Assembly: GCA_038259365.1 (NCBI GenBank)
Contig: JBBSOW010000010.1
Location: 1 to 53,095 of the forward strand
Length of the DNA: 53,095 nt
Source: JBBSOW01 sp038259365
GTDB lineage: Bacteria > Actinomycetota > Actinomycetes > Propionibacteriales > Propionibacteriaceae
Reading direction: 5' to 3'
Numbering within the stretch: position 1 is the stretch's first letter; every line of letters begins with the position of its first letter. A program made the position numbers and the translations under genes. Below the pieces are notes generated by a model. That model did no database searches and had not been told where the DNA came from. It worked only from the letters and a program-made list of their open reading frames with translations. Positions 24,923 to 33,484 of this stretch are shown here, one piece after another.

Positions 24923-25698
24923 GCATCATCGTCCTGGCCTCGGTGACGGGAGCGCCTGGAGTCACCACCACCGGGCTCGGCGTGGCCCTTGCCTGGCCCG
25001 GCGACGTCGTGCTCGTCGACGCCGACCGGGACGGGGGACAAGCCGGCCTGGCGGGCTACTTTCGCGGCGTCAATGCGGACAGCTGCGGACTGGTCGAGCT
25101 AGCCAAGGTGCACCGTGCCGGCGAATCGGTGGAGGGCTCGCTGCTCCGACACAGCCTGGCATTGCTTTCCACCATCGAGCATCGACGACACTTCCTACCG
25201 GGTTTCACCAGGCCCGCCACCGTGGGAATGTTGGCGCCGCTGTGGCACGAGTTCGCCCGGGCCTTTCGCGCCCTCTCGGACACGGGTATGGATGTCGTCA
25301 TCGACGCCGGACGGGTGGGCCCTGAGGGTTTGCCTCCAGCGCTGCTCGAGTGCTCCGACGTCCTCGCGGTTGTCTGTCGCTCGTCGTTGCGGAGCCTGGC
25401 CGCCCTGACCCCCGTCCTGGCCACCCTCGCCGATCTGTCCGAGAACATCGACACCGAACTCGGGCTCGTCGTCGTCGGCCCCGGTCGGCCCTACAGCTGC
25501 AAGGAGATCGAACAGCAGTTCGGGCTCCCTGTCCTCGCTGGCCTGCCCTTCGACGCGAAGGCGGCCGCGACCCTCTCCGAAGGCGCCACGCGGCCCCGTC
25601 GCCAGTCTCCGCAGCTCGGTCGCGCCTTCGAAGCGCTGGCGAGCCGATGGCAGACCCGACACCTGGAACCCGATATGTCGCTGGAAGGCCTCTCATGA
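24919..25698 (+). CDS. CpaE/TadZ-like ParA-type ATPase
   Basis: 259 residues. The start SIIVLASVTGAPGVTTTGLG contains a ParA/MinD-like loop (GAPGVTTTG), in which the usual lysines of the deviant Walker A are absent. VVLVDADRDGGQAGL resembles the A' region and VVIDAGRVGPEGLP the Walker B strand. In Tad loci TadZ/CpaE localises the pilus machine at a cell site. The lack of the Walker lysine suggests weak or no ATP hydrolysis, as in other TadZ proteins. It overlaps cpaB and cpaF by 4 bases each. Confidence 0.72.
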   Translation: MSIIVLASVTGAPGVTTTGLGVALAWPGDVVLVDADRDGGQAGLAGYFRGVNADSCGLVELAKVHRAGESVEGSLLRHSLALLSTIEHRRHFLPGFTRPATVGMLAPLWHEFARAFRALSDTGMDVVIDAGRVGPEGLPPALLECSDVLAVVCRSSLRSLAALTPVLATLADLSENIDTELGLVVVGPGRPYSCKEIEQQFGLPVLAGLPFDAKAAATLSEGATRPRRQSPQLGRAFEALASRWQTRHLEPDMSLEGLS

Positions 25699-27215
25699 CC
25701 TCCCCACCGGCTAACCGTCCGCTGAGTTCCATCGGTCTTCTCAGCAGCCACGGTCAGAGGCGAGTCGTGTCCAGCGCCCCGCCAGGTAGCAATCCCCTCG
25801 ATTTTCACGTGGGCCCCGATGGCGTCGCTGGGTCCCCCACCCTCAGCGCCATGGCGAACTCCGGCGACGTCATCGAGTGGCAGGAGGTCGTGGCGCTGCG
25901 CAGGCTGGCGGCCAAACAGATCAGCGACATCGGGCATCGCTACCTCGTCGAGCACGGTCACGCCATGCCCGAACCAGACCGCCGGTTGCTGGGACGATCG
26001 GTCATCAAGTCCATCGTGCGCGAGCACGCAGAGCAACTCAGTTCCACCGGTCGGGCCCTATGGCCACAAACCGTCGAGCGCGCCCACGTCCAGGCCGTGG
26101 AGAACGCCGTCTTCGGCTTCGGGCGGCTGCAGGCCGTCCTCGACATCCCCGACGCCGAAAACATCGAGATCCACGGCTGCGATTCGGTCGTGGTCCAGTT
26201 CGGCAACGGGCATCGCGAACCCAAACCGCCGGTAGCCGACACCGACGACGAGCTGATCGAGGCGATCCGGTTCCTCGGGGAGATGGCGTCGCCGAGCCGC
26301 CCCTTCGATGACGCACACCCGACGATGACGCTCGCGTTGAGCGATCGTTTCCGCTTACACGCCATCGGCTTCGGGCTGAGCTTTCGCCCGTCGATCACCA
26401 TCCGCCAACACATTCTCACCGACGTCGATCTGCCGGATCTGGTGGCGACCGGCATGCTGACCGAGGAGGTCGCAGCCCTGCTGCAGGCCGCGGTGCTGGC
26501 CCGGAAATCGATGGTCATCTCCGGTGATCAAGGGGCCGGCAAGACCACGCTGCTGCGCGCGCTCATCTCCGCCATCCCAACCAACGAGCGCTTCGGCACC
26601 CTGGAGACCGACTACGAGCTACTGACCCACCTGCAACCGCACCGCCGCAACATGATCGCGCTGCAGGCCAAGACGGGCCTAGGGGAGCGCCAAGACGGCC
26701 GCCGGGTCGGCGAGTTCACGATCGCGGACCTGATGCCCGAGGCGCTGCGCCAAAACCTCTCCCGCCTGATCGTGGGCGAGGTCCGCGGCAACGAGGCCGG
26801 TGCCATGTTCGAGGCGATGCAGGCCGGAGCGGGGACGCTCAGCACCACCCACTCGCATTCGGCCGAGTCCACCATGGATCGGCTGGCGTCCCGGGTGGCT
26901 CAGGGTGGGGTGGTGACCATCCCCGAGGCCTACCGCCAGATCGCTCACAACATCGACCTGTTCATCCATGTCACGCTCATTGATGACACCTGGCGCGGCG
27001 GCGTACGGCGGCGCCTCGTCTCGCAGGTGCGGTCGGTGACCGGCGCCATCGAGGAGGACCGGCCGGTCACCCACCTGATCTGGGACACCTCACCCGAGGG
27101 GCGCGGGGATTTCTATCCCGACCCTCGGCTCGAGGGAGAGCTCGCCCCCTACCGGCACGTCTGGTTCGACGCTTGCGAACCCTCCACGGCCCATTCCCCA
27201 GGAGGCGGATCATGA
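25695..27215 (+). CDS. CpaF/TadA-family secretion ATPase
   Basis: 506 residues, a type II/IV secretion ATPase that powers assembly of Flp-type pili. The N-terminal domain, to about 190, contains AENIEIHGCDSVVVQF. Walker A is ISGDQGAGKTTLLRAL (about 276-288), the His box THSHSAES follows, and the Walker B region is LIVGEVRGNEAGAMFEAMQ (about 357-375). TFRLIVGEVR-type motifs place it in the CpaF branch. Cytoplasmic, membrane-associated hexamer. The first about 45 residues are low complexity. Start and stop overlap neighbours by 4 bases, so it is fully embedded in the operon. Confidence 0.92.
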   Translation: MTSPPANRPLSSIGLLSSHGQRRVVSSAPPGSNPLDFHVGPDGVAGSPTLSAMANSGDVIEWQEVVALRRLAAKQISDIGHRYLVEHGHAMPEPDRRLLGRSVIKSIVREHAEQLSSTGRALWPQTVERAHVQAVENAVFGFGRLQAVLDIPDAENIEIHGCDSVVVQFGNGHREPKPPVADTDDELIEAIRFLGEMASPSRPFDDAHPTMTLALSDRFRLHAIGFGLSFRPSITIRQHILTDVDLPDLVATGMLTEEVAALLQAAVLARKSMVISGDQGAGKTTLLRALISAIPTNERFGTLETDYELLTHLQPHRRNMIALQAKTGLGERQDGRRVGEFTIADLMPEALRQNLSRLIVGEVRGNEAGAMFEAMQAGAGTLSTTHSHSAESTMDRLASRVAQGGVVTIPEAYRQIAHNIDLFIHVTLIDDTWRGGVRRRLVSQVRSVTGAIEEDRPVTHLIWDTSPEGRGDFYPDPRLEGELAPYRHVWFDACEPSTAHSPGGGS

Positions 27216-28090
27216 GCCAGTTCGTGGCCATGCTCTGCGGTGTCTCGATCGTGGCCGGATTGCTGTTGATCGTCCGCGGCGCGCGCAGGAGGCCGCCCGC
27301 GACAGCGCGCGCGAGCCGCTCGGTGTCGCTCTTTCAGCGCTGGGAACAACTCTCGCGCCGTCCCCACGGCGCCAAGGGGCGTCGCAGGGACATCGGCCTC
27401 GTCGCGTCGCTCGTCGCCGGTTTTGTCGTGATGGCTCTGACCGGTTGGGCGCTGGCCATCCCCATCGTCCCGCTCCTCCTGGTGGGTTTACCCGCGCTGC
27501 TGTCCGAGCCCGACAACGCCGACATCGATCTCCTCGAGGCGCTCGACCGGTGGGTCAGGTCCATGATCGCCACCATTCCCACCGGCCAATCGGTCCTGCA
27601 AGCGGTTCGCACCACCCAACGCACGGCACCAGAATCGTTGGCCCCGCATCTCTCGATGCTCGTGAGCCGCCTCGACGCCCGCTGGACCACCCGAGAGGCG
27701 ATGCTCGCTTTGGCCGACGACCTGCACAGCCCGGATTCCGACGCGGTGGTGGCCGCGCTGCTACTCGCCGCCGAGCGGGGCGGGACCGGTGCGACCGTCA
27801 CCCTGACCGCCCTGTCCGACTCGATTCAGTCGCGGCTCAAGGCGTTGCGCGAGATCGAAGCCGAACGCTCCAAGCCACGCATCGTCGTGCGCCAGATCAC
27901 CGTCATCACCGTCGTCATGCTGGTGGGATCTTTCGCCTTCGGCCGGGAATTCTTCGCCCCCTACGCGACCCCCGTGGGCCAGCTCATCCTCGGGGTACTG
28001 CTCGCCGTCTACGTCTCCTCGCTGCTCATGCTGCGCCGCATGACGACCCCGATCAAGCGGGCCCGCATCCTGACCGGAGGTGCCCCGTGA
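27212..28090 (+). CDS. TadB-like pilus membrane platform protein
   Basis: 292 residues. Hydrophobic segments lie at about 3-22, 70-105 (VASLVAGFVVMALTGWALAI), 238-258 and 265-285. Between them lies the cytoplasmic GspF/T2SSF domain (LLEALDRWVRSMIATIPTGQ, ADDLHSPDSDAVVAALLLAA, RGGTGATVTLTALSDSIQSR), which matches the TadB pattern. It forms the inner-membrane platform with TadC and contacts the CpaF ATPase. ATG with GGAGG in front, 4-base overlap with cpaF. Confidence 0.85.
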   Translation: MSQFVAMLCGVSIVAGLLLIVRGARRRPPATARASRSVSLFQRWEQLSRRPHGAKGRRRDIGLVASLVAGFVVMALTGWALAIPIVPLLLVGLPALLSEPDNADIDLLEALDRWVRSMIATIPTGQSVLQAVRTTQRTAPESLAPHLSMLVSRLDARWTTREAMLALADDLHSPDSDAVVAALLLAAERGGTGATVTLTALSDSIQSRLKALREIEAERSKPRIVVRQITVITVVMLVGSFAFGREFFAPYATPVGQLILGVLLAVYVSSLLMLRRMTTPIKRARILTGGAP

Positions 28091-28980
28091 CGCCCCATCT
28101 GATCACCGGCCTTGTGCTGGCGATGGGAATGGCGTTGGTCGGTGGGGTCACGATGACGCTCGCCGGCGCCCGGCGGACGCCTATGCGCCTGGCGGATTCG
28201 TTGGCCCTGCTGGAGGGCGCCACCACTTCCGCCAACGAGTCGCTGGAGATCAACACCAGGTCGGATCGGCTGGGGGCGTGGGCGTTTCGGAACTCACCCA
28301 TCCGCCTCACCGGCAACCAACAACGCCTGCTGCAGCTGAAGAACATTCCCGTGACCGAGTTCTTCGCCGACAAGACGGTGATGGCGCTGCTCGGGGCGGC
28401 GGTGCCGCTGTTGATCGGCGGATTCAGCGTCCTCGTCCTCGGCTTCAGCCCTTCGATCCCGAGCCTTGCCGCCGTCGTCCTGCTCGTCCTCGGCTGGTTC
28501 GTTCCCGACCTCATGTTGCGTCGCGCCGGGACCCGAGCCAAGACCGACGCCGGCGAGGCCTTGTTCACCTACTTCGATCTGGTCACCTTGGAACGGCTGG
28601 CCAATCGTTCCGCGAGCCAGTCCATGCACGCGGCGGCGTCGGTTTCCACCGCACCGTTGTTCGGGCTGATCACCGAAGCCCTGGATCGGGCTCGGCTGGA
28701 GCAACGCGCGCCCTACGGGGAGCTTAAACGCCTGGGCACCCATCTCGACCTTCCCGAGCTCAGCGATATCGCCGACGTGATGCGCCTCGACGAATCCGGG
28801 GCGGCGCTGGCCGGCGCGCTCCGCGCCCGCGTGCGCGAACTCCGCGACGCCCACCTCACCGCCGCGAAAGTCGCCGCCAACCAGGTTTCGGAGCGCATGA
28901 CCGTGTTCATGGTGATCCCCGCGATGGTGTTCGGCGTCATCTTCCTGGTCCCGCCGCTGCTCCGGCTCATGAACGGCTGA
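28087..28980 (+). CDS. TadC-like pilus membrane platform protein
   Basis: 297 residues, GTG start overlapping tadB by 4 bases. Hydrophobic segments are at about 3-25, 100-125, 128-148 and 272-292. The cytoplasmic part has the T2SSF pattern (GEALFTYFDLVTLERLANRS; PYGELKRLGTHLDLPELSDI; ALRARVRELRDAHLTAAKVA) typical of TadC. Partner of TadB. The C-terminal RLMNG ends the coupled block, and the next small gene follows after 64 bases. Confidence 0.83.
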   Translation: MTPHLITGLVLAMGMALVGGVTMTLAGARRTPMRLADSLALLEGATTSANESLEINTRSDRLGAWAFRNSPIRLTGNQQRLLQLKNIPVTEFFADKTVMALLGAAVPLLIGGFSVLVLGFSPSIPSLAAVVLLVLGWFVPDLMLRRAGTRAKTDAGEALFTYFDLVTLERLANRSASQSMHAAASVSTAPLFGLITEALDRARLEQRAPYGELKRLGTHLDLPELSDIADVMRLDESGAALAGALRARVRELRDAHLTAAKVAANQVSERMTVFMVIPAMVFGVIFLVPPLLRLMNG

Positions 28981-29044
28981 GAGCGCGCGGGGTAGCCACA
29001 ACTCACCTCAGCTTCAAATCCCACACCACAAGGAAAGGACTCTC

Positions 29045-29221
29045 ATGTCTCACCTACTCGCTGGCCTGGTCGGCTTCTTCCTCCAGCCGTCACCGCGTCG
29101 CGACGAGCGCGGGCTCTCGCAATCAACCGAGAACGCGATCTTGTTGGCGGGCGCCATCGTCATCGCGGGGATCGTGATCTCCATGGTGACGGTGTACGTC
29201 CAAAACAACATGCCCAAATGA
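29045..29221 (+). CDS. Flp-like small pilin candidate
   Basis: 58 residues. A short leader ending ERDERG-like (RRDERG) precedes LSQSTENAILLAGAIVIAGI, a hydrophobic helix with a Glu, then VYVQNNMPK. Flp prepilins are cut after a Gly with Glu at +5; here, if cleaved after Gly, the Glu is at +6, and the leader is longer than usual. Position right after tadC and size fit the major pilin or a pilin-like subunit. AAGGAAAGG lies upstream of the ATG. Its stop overlaps the next gene by one base or so. Confidence 0.7.
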   Translation: MSHLLAGLVGFFLQPSPRRDERGLSQSTENAILLAGAIVIAGIVISMVTVYVQNNMPK

Positions 29222-29222
29222 C

Positions 29223-29624
29223 ATGACTCGGCCGGATAGGCCGCGCCCGCCTTGGGACCGGGGCGACCGGGGCCTCAGCGATTCCCTGCAGTGGGCCATC
29301 GCCACTCCGCTGATCATGCTCTGCGTCCTCGGGACCATCCAGGGCGGCCTGCTACTGCACGGACGCTCCACGGTGCGGCAGGCCGCTGCGGCGGCCGCCG
29401 AGGTCGAGGCGGTCAGCCAACCGGGATCCGACGGGGCGTCCGCCACCGCCCAACGGGTAGTGCAGGCCGGCGGCCTGACCGCCGTCAGCGTGCAGGTCAA
29501 CAGGTCGCTGACGGCGGTCGATGTCGTGGTCATCGCTGCTGTGCCGGTCTTCTTCGACATCGGACAGGGTCAGGTCAGCGGACGCGCCTCGATGCCACGA
29601 GAACGGGAGACCTCCACCCGATGA
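29223..29624 (+). CDS. TadE-like pseudopilin, first copy
   Basis: 133 residues. The N-terminal Arg/Pro-rich stretch ends DRG, then comes LSDSLQWAIATPLIMLCVLG, a single membrane helix that fits TadE/TadF minor pilins, and a globular C-terminus with Ala-rich and Val-rich strands. The conserved Glu of TadE-type cleavage motifs is replaced by Gln, in the same +6 spacing as the Flp-like gene before it. This may alter processing or assembly. The ATG lies 1 base after the pilin TGA. The next gene overlaps its stop by 4 bases. Confidence 0.7.
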   Translation: MTRPDRPRPPWDRGDRGLSDSLQWAIATPLIMLCVLGTIQGGLLLHGRSTVRQAAAAAAEVEAVSQPGSDGASATAQRVVQAGGLTAVSVQVNRSLTAVDVVVIAAVPVFFDIGQGQVSGRASMPRERETSTR

Positions 29625-30109
29625 CGATCCTCTGGGCGAAGCGTCGCCCTCCGCGTCCCAATTCCCGCCCCTCCACCGGACGAGCCCATCCGGCGAACGA
29701 ACGGGGCGCCGTGGCGGTCGAGCTGGCGCTGCTGGCGCCGGTCGTCGTGCTGCTGCTCACCGCACTCATCTTCGGCGGTCGCCTCTGGCTGGCCCGCAGT
29801 GCGGTGACCGACGCCGCGGCCGGGGCTGCCCGGGCGGCCACGTTGGCGCGCACCGGGTCCGAGGCTCAGCAGTTGGGCCAATCGGCGGCCAGCAAAAACC
29901 TGTCGACCCAAGGGTTGGCCTGCAGTCCTTCCTCGGTGGCCCTCGATCTGGGCGCCTTCGCGACCCCTGTTGGGCAACCGGCCCGCGTCACCGCTCGCGT
30001 GCGCTGCACCGTACCCATGGGTGACCTAGTGCTGCCCGGGATCCCCGGGTCGGTCCAAATCGAGGCCTCGGCCAGCTCGGCGCTGGACACCTACCGCGGG
30101 AGGCGTTGA
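29621..30109 (+). CDS. TadE-like pseudopilin, second copy
   Basis: 162 residues. The Arg-rich N-terminus ends NERG, followed by AVAVELALLAPVVVLLLTAL, the canonical TadE signature with Glu at +5 after the Gly. A globular part with two cysteines (LACSPSS, VRCTVP) that could form a disulfide outside the membrane completes it. Minor pilin of the Tad system. Overlaps the preceding gene by 4 bases; the following gene starts just after its stop. Confidence 0.82.
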   Translation: MTILWAKRRPPRPNSRPSTGRAHPANERGAVAVELALLAPVVVLLLTALIFGGRLWLARSAVTDAAAGAARAATLARTGSEAQQLGQSAASKNLSTQGLACSPSSVALDLGAFATPVGQPARVTARVRCTVPMGDLVLPGIPGSVQIEASASSALDTYRGRR

Positions 30110-30111
30110 AG

Positions 30112-33100
30112 ATGAACAACCTGGTACGTGGAATCGCGTCCTGGGCGCTGATCCTGCTCATCGTCATCGGGTCTCCCGGGTTGTTGATCGCCGTAGGTCG
30201 CTATCCCGGTGACGGCTGGCTAACGCTCCTGCGCCCCGACGATGGCACCGTCTTGCTCGTGGCGGTGACGGCCCTGGGTTGGCTCATGTGGGCGTGGTTC
30301 ACCGCCTCCATCCTGGCCGAGGCGGCCGCTCAACTTTCCGGACGTCGCCTTCGAGTTCCCGGGCTCGCGCTCCCGCGGTCGCTAGCCGCCGGGCTCGTGG
30401 TTTCGGCCCTGGCGATTACCGTAGGATCCACGAGCGCCCTTGCCGACGTCACCGATACCCAAGCCACGCACTCCTCGGCACCGCACGCCAACGCCACCAC
30501 CCCAGAGTCTGCCGAGGTCACCTCACTCCGTCCCAAACAGCTCCCCGGCACCCAGGGCGACGCGCTGAACTCCACCCGCGTTGTGACCGAGCCCATCGAA
30601 GCCGACGCAGACGGCCCGCAGCGGGCGCCGGGTGAGCGGTCGAAGGATCACACCCACGTCGTCGAGCCGGGAGATGACCTGTGGAGCCTGGCGCAGGACT
30701 ACTACGGCGACGGCTTCGCCTGGCGGCAGATCGCGAAGGCCAATCCGGACCGGCTCACGGGCGGCCCCGATGTCTTGGAACCCGGTTGGCGGCTGAAGAT
30801 CCCGGGCGTCGACCGGGCCGGGCAGGAACCGTCCGAGACCGTACGGGTCCAGCCGGGAGACACCCTCTCCGGACTCGCCGATGAGCACTTGGGGTCGGCG
30901 GACCTATGGCCGGAGCTGTACGAGGCGAACCGTGCCAGCGTCGACGATCCCGACGAGATCTTCCGCGGCATGGTGTTGAGGCTCCCCTCGCAGGAGGAGA
31001 AGAAAGGGGCCTCCCGCTCTGCTTCCACCCGTGACGCGAGTTCCAGGCGTGACACCAGTTCCACCCGGGACCCGGACCCGCGGTCAGGGGTCCGGCAACG
31101 CGACACCGAGTCCGAGATGCCCGCCCAACCGGATCCCAGTTCCGCGGCCACCCCCCCTGCCGAGGCGCCTTCACGTCCGGAGGCGAGACCACCTGTCAAA
31201 ACCGACGCCGAACCCGAGGCGAGCGCCCCCGACGAGAGCGTCGATGCCGATCGGCTTCTGGGTCTCGCCGGGGTGGGCGCTCTGCTGGCGGCCGGTCTCA
31301 TGACGGGCATCGCGATCCGACGTCGCCTGCAGTTGGCCGAACGGCCGCTGGGCAGGCGCATTATCGGCAACAGCGAACAGCTGGCCCGCCTCGAGACCGC
31401 CATCGGCCGCAGTCAGGACCGCCTCACCTCCACCACGCTGGCGGCCGCTCAACAGGGCGTGTATCAGCATTGCCGAGCGTTGGATGCACCCGTTCCGCGG
31501 CTGGATCGGGCCGAGGTCAGCGCCGAGGAGATTCGCTTCGTCTTCGCCGAAGACCCCGTATTGACGCCCCCACCCGGATTCGAGGCCACTGAGGCCGGGT
31601 GGAGTCTTCGTCATCACGTCGAACCACGCCCAGACACCCCTAGCGCCTATCCCGGATTGGTCTGCCTGGGCAGCACGAGACCCGGCCACCACCTGTTCAT
31701 CGATTTGGCGACGATGCCGCTGTTGGAGTTGGTCGCCAGCTCCTCGCTCACCACCGCGGTGAGCACGGCGCTGATGATGGAACTCGCCTGCTGCTGGTGG
31801 GCAGGCGAGGTGGAGGTGACTCTCGTTGGTCGTCCCGACGACTTCGTCGCCGCCGCGGATCTCACGTCCTTCGGGTACGTGGCCGATCCTCGACGCGCCA
31901 TCGACGGTCTGTTGTTTCGCGCCGCCGAGCGTCGCGAGGCTCTGACGCAGCAAACCCTGGCTGAATCGCGCGAGCTGTCGCCCGAGGCGTGGAGGCCGCA
32001 AATCTACGTGTTCTGCGGGGACATCGACGCTGACCAGCTGGCCCGACTCACCGAACTCGGCGACGGAGCCGAGTGCGCCATCACCGCCGTTGTCGAGGGG
32101 TCAGTATTCGGCACTGGGGTTAGCCGGCTGCAGGTCGTCGAAGGGAGCTGGCCGATCGCAGTGAGCGCAACACTGCATCGCGACGGGCAGCATCGCGACG
32201 GGCTACCTCGCGACGGGCTACCGACCGCCGCGCCTCGGTTCGAACCCCAACTGATCGACGAACCCTTGCGGCGCAGCATCGTCGAGCTGTTCGAGGCCAC
32301 CCACCCGCAGGCCACCGAGGACGCCCCCTGGTGGGTGGGAGCCAAGCATCTGCACAGCGACGGACCTGTTCTCCCGACCGCGTCGACCCCTCCGGTCGAG
32401 GCGCGCGTCAGACCCCATCTCGTCCAGTGCGCCCAGCCTGAAGGGGATACCGAGCCAGCTCGGCCGCAGGTGCGGCTACTGGGTCCACTCCAGCTTGCTC
32501 ACGCCGCAGGCCAGGCCCCGACCAGGGCCCAACGTCAGTGCATCGAGTACTGCGCCTGGCTCCTGGAGCATCCCGGTGCCAGTGCCCGCCAGATGGCGGA
32601 CGCCCTGTTCGTGGCCGAGACGACCCGTCGCTCCAACATGAGCCGGCTCCGGACCTGGTTGGGTGAGGATGCCGCGGGCCGGCCCTACCTGCCCGACGCC
32701 TATTCCGGGCGCATTCGGCTGGCCGCCGAGGTTGATTCGGACTGGCGAGCCTTCCAGCGTCTGGTCGTCGCCGGCATTCCGAGGACCAAGGACTCCGCGC
32801 TGGTGGCCGCGCTCGAACTCGTCCGCGGCGCCCCGCTGGCCGACGCCGCCCCGGGCCAGTGGCACTGGGCCGAGGGACTGCGTACCGACATCGTCTCGGC
32901 GGTGCGCGATGCCGCCGTGGTGCTGGCGCGCCGGGCGGTCGACGCTGGCGACATCGAGTTGGCCCGCTGGAGCACGGCCCGTGGGCTGGCCGCCGCTCCA
33001 CAGGACGAGATTCTGTTGGCCGCGCGGGTGGAGACGGAATATCGCGCCGGTAATCGGCCGGAGGTCGATCGGCTCGCCGCGCGCATTACCGATCGGGCCC

Positions 33101-33192
33101 GCGAACTCGACGTCTCGCTGCACGATGAGACTGTGCTATTGCTCCAAAGTGTCCTCGAGGGCGCACCCCGGGAACGTAGGATTCGCGCCTAA
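30112..33192 (+). CDS. Membrane protein with two LysM domains and a C-terminal DNA-binding/BTAD module
   Basis: 1026 residues. Hydrophobic segments lie at about 8-29, 47-67 and 88-110. They are followed by a Ser/Thr/Pro-rich linker and two LysM domains (HVVEPGDDLWSLAQDYYG, about 180-232; VRVQPGDTLSGLADEHLG, about 242-292). A Ser/Arg/Asp/Pro linker precedes a further membrane helix (GLAGVGALLAAGLMTGIAI, about 382-402), and the rest is soluble. From about 785, QVRLLGPLQLA and MADALFVAETTRRSNMSRLR look like an OmpR-type winged helix, followed by a BTAD helical domain to the end. Such proteins sit in actinobacterial Tad loci; LysM would bind peptidoglycan and the cytoplasmic end could signal. The ATG at 30112 was preferred to TTG at 30106 because GGGAGG is 8 bases upstream. 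Confidence 0.85.
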   Translation: MNNLVRGIASWALILLIVIGSPGLLIAVGRYPGDGWLTLLRPDDGTVLLVAVTALGWLMWAWFTASILAEAAAQLSGRRLRVPGLALPRSLAAGLVVSALAITVGSTSALADVTDTQATHSSAPHANATTPESAEVTSLRPKQLPGTQGDALNSTRVVTEPIEADADGPQRAPGERSKDHTHVVEPGDDLWSLAQDYYGDGFAWRQIAKANPDRLTGGPDVLEPGWRLKIPGVDRAGQEPSETVRVQPGDTLSGLADEHLGSADLWPELYEANRASVDDPDEIFRGMVLRLPSQEEKKGASRSASTRDASSRRDTSSTRDPDPRSGVRQRDTESEMPAQPDPSSAATPPAEAPSRPEARPPVKTDAEPEASAPDESVDADRLLGLAGVGALLAAGLMTGIAIRRRLQLAERPLGRRIIGNSEQLARLETAIGRSQDRLTSTTLAAAQQGVYQHCRALDAPVPRLDRAEVSAEEIRFVFAEDPVLTPPPGFEATEAGWSLRHHVEPRPDTPSAYPGLVCLGSTRPGHHLFIDLATMPLLELVASSSLTTAVSTALMMELACCWWAGEVEVTLVGRPDDFVAAADLTSFGYVADPRRAIDGLLFRAAERREALTQQTLAESRELSPEAWRPQIYVFCGDIDADQLARLTELGDGAECAITAVVEGSVFGTGVSRLQVVEGSWPIAVSATLHRDGQHRDGLPRDGLPTAAPRFEPQLIDEPLRRSIVELFEATHPQATEDAPWWVGAKHLHSDGPVLPTASTPPVEARVRPHLVQCAQPEGDTEPARPQVRLLGPLQLAHAAGQAPTRAQRQCIEYCAWLLEHPGASARQMADALFVAETTRRSNMSRLRTWLGEDAAGRPYLPDAYSGRIRLAAEVDSDWRAFQRLVVAGIPRTKDSALVAALELVRGAPLADAAPGQWHWAEGLRTDIVSAVRDAAVVLARRAVDAGDIELARWSTARGLAAAPQDEILLAARVETEYRAGNRPEVDRLAARITDRARELDVSLHDETVLLLQSVLEGAPRERRIRA
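32176..32220 (+). repeat. In-frame 15-base triplication inside the LysM/BTAD gene
   Basis: CATCGCGACGGGCAG, CATCGCGACGGGCTA and CCTCGCGACGGGCTA follow each other, encoding HRDGQ-HRDGL-PRDGL. The 15-base unit keeps the frame; it lies in a loop region and is likely to vary between strains. Confidence 0.8.
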
Positions 33193-33299
33193 GCTGCCGG
33201 GTGCGCTGCGGGGTCGTAGGCCGCCTCGGGGAGAGACTAGCTATAGGAGGACTATAGGTCCAGATGCCTTGTCCACAAGGGAAGCTCCGTAAATTAGGT

Positions 33300-33334
33300 G
33301 TTGGATCCGTCCTCGGGGGATAGACGGATCCAAC
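33300..33334 (+). terminator. Perfect 12-base hairpin downstream of the Tad locus
   Basis: GTTGGATCCGTC (33300-33311) and GACGGATCCAAC (33323-33334) are perfect inverted repeats with an 11-base loop. It lies 107 bases after the LysM/BTAD stop. The 292-base gap to the MscS gene otherwise holds only short AT-richer sequence and two CTATAGG copies (33240-33258), with no gene. The hairpin probably ends the Tad transcript or the convergent MscS transcript. Confidence 0.55.
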
Positions 33335-33484
33335 AAGTGAAACTGTACTAGCTTTTGGGTGGAGGTACATAACCTGAGCGACAAAACGATGGCGCATTCC
33401 TCCTGACGAGGTATGGATAAAGTGACATTCACGCTCAGCTGCCTCGGATTCCCCCGCCCTTAAGCGTGACTAAGGTCTCACTAT

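Noticed and set aside
30106..30111. TTG start for the LysM/BTAD gene
   Set aside because: The ATG at 30112 has a better spaced GGGAGG and adds no loss of conserved sequence.
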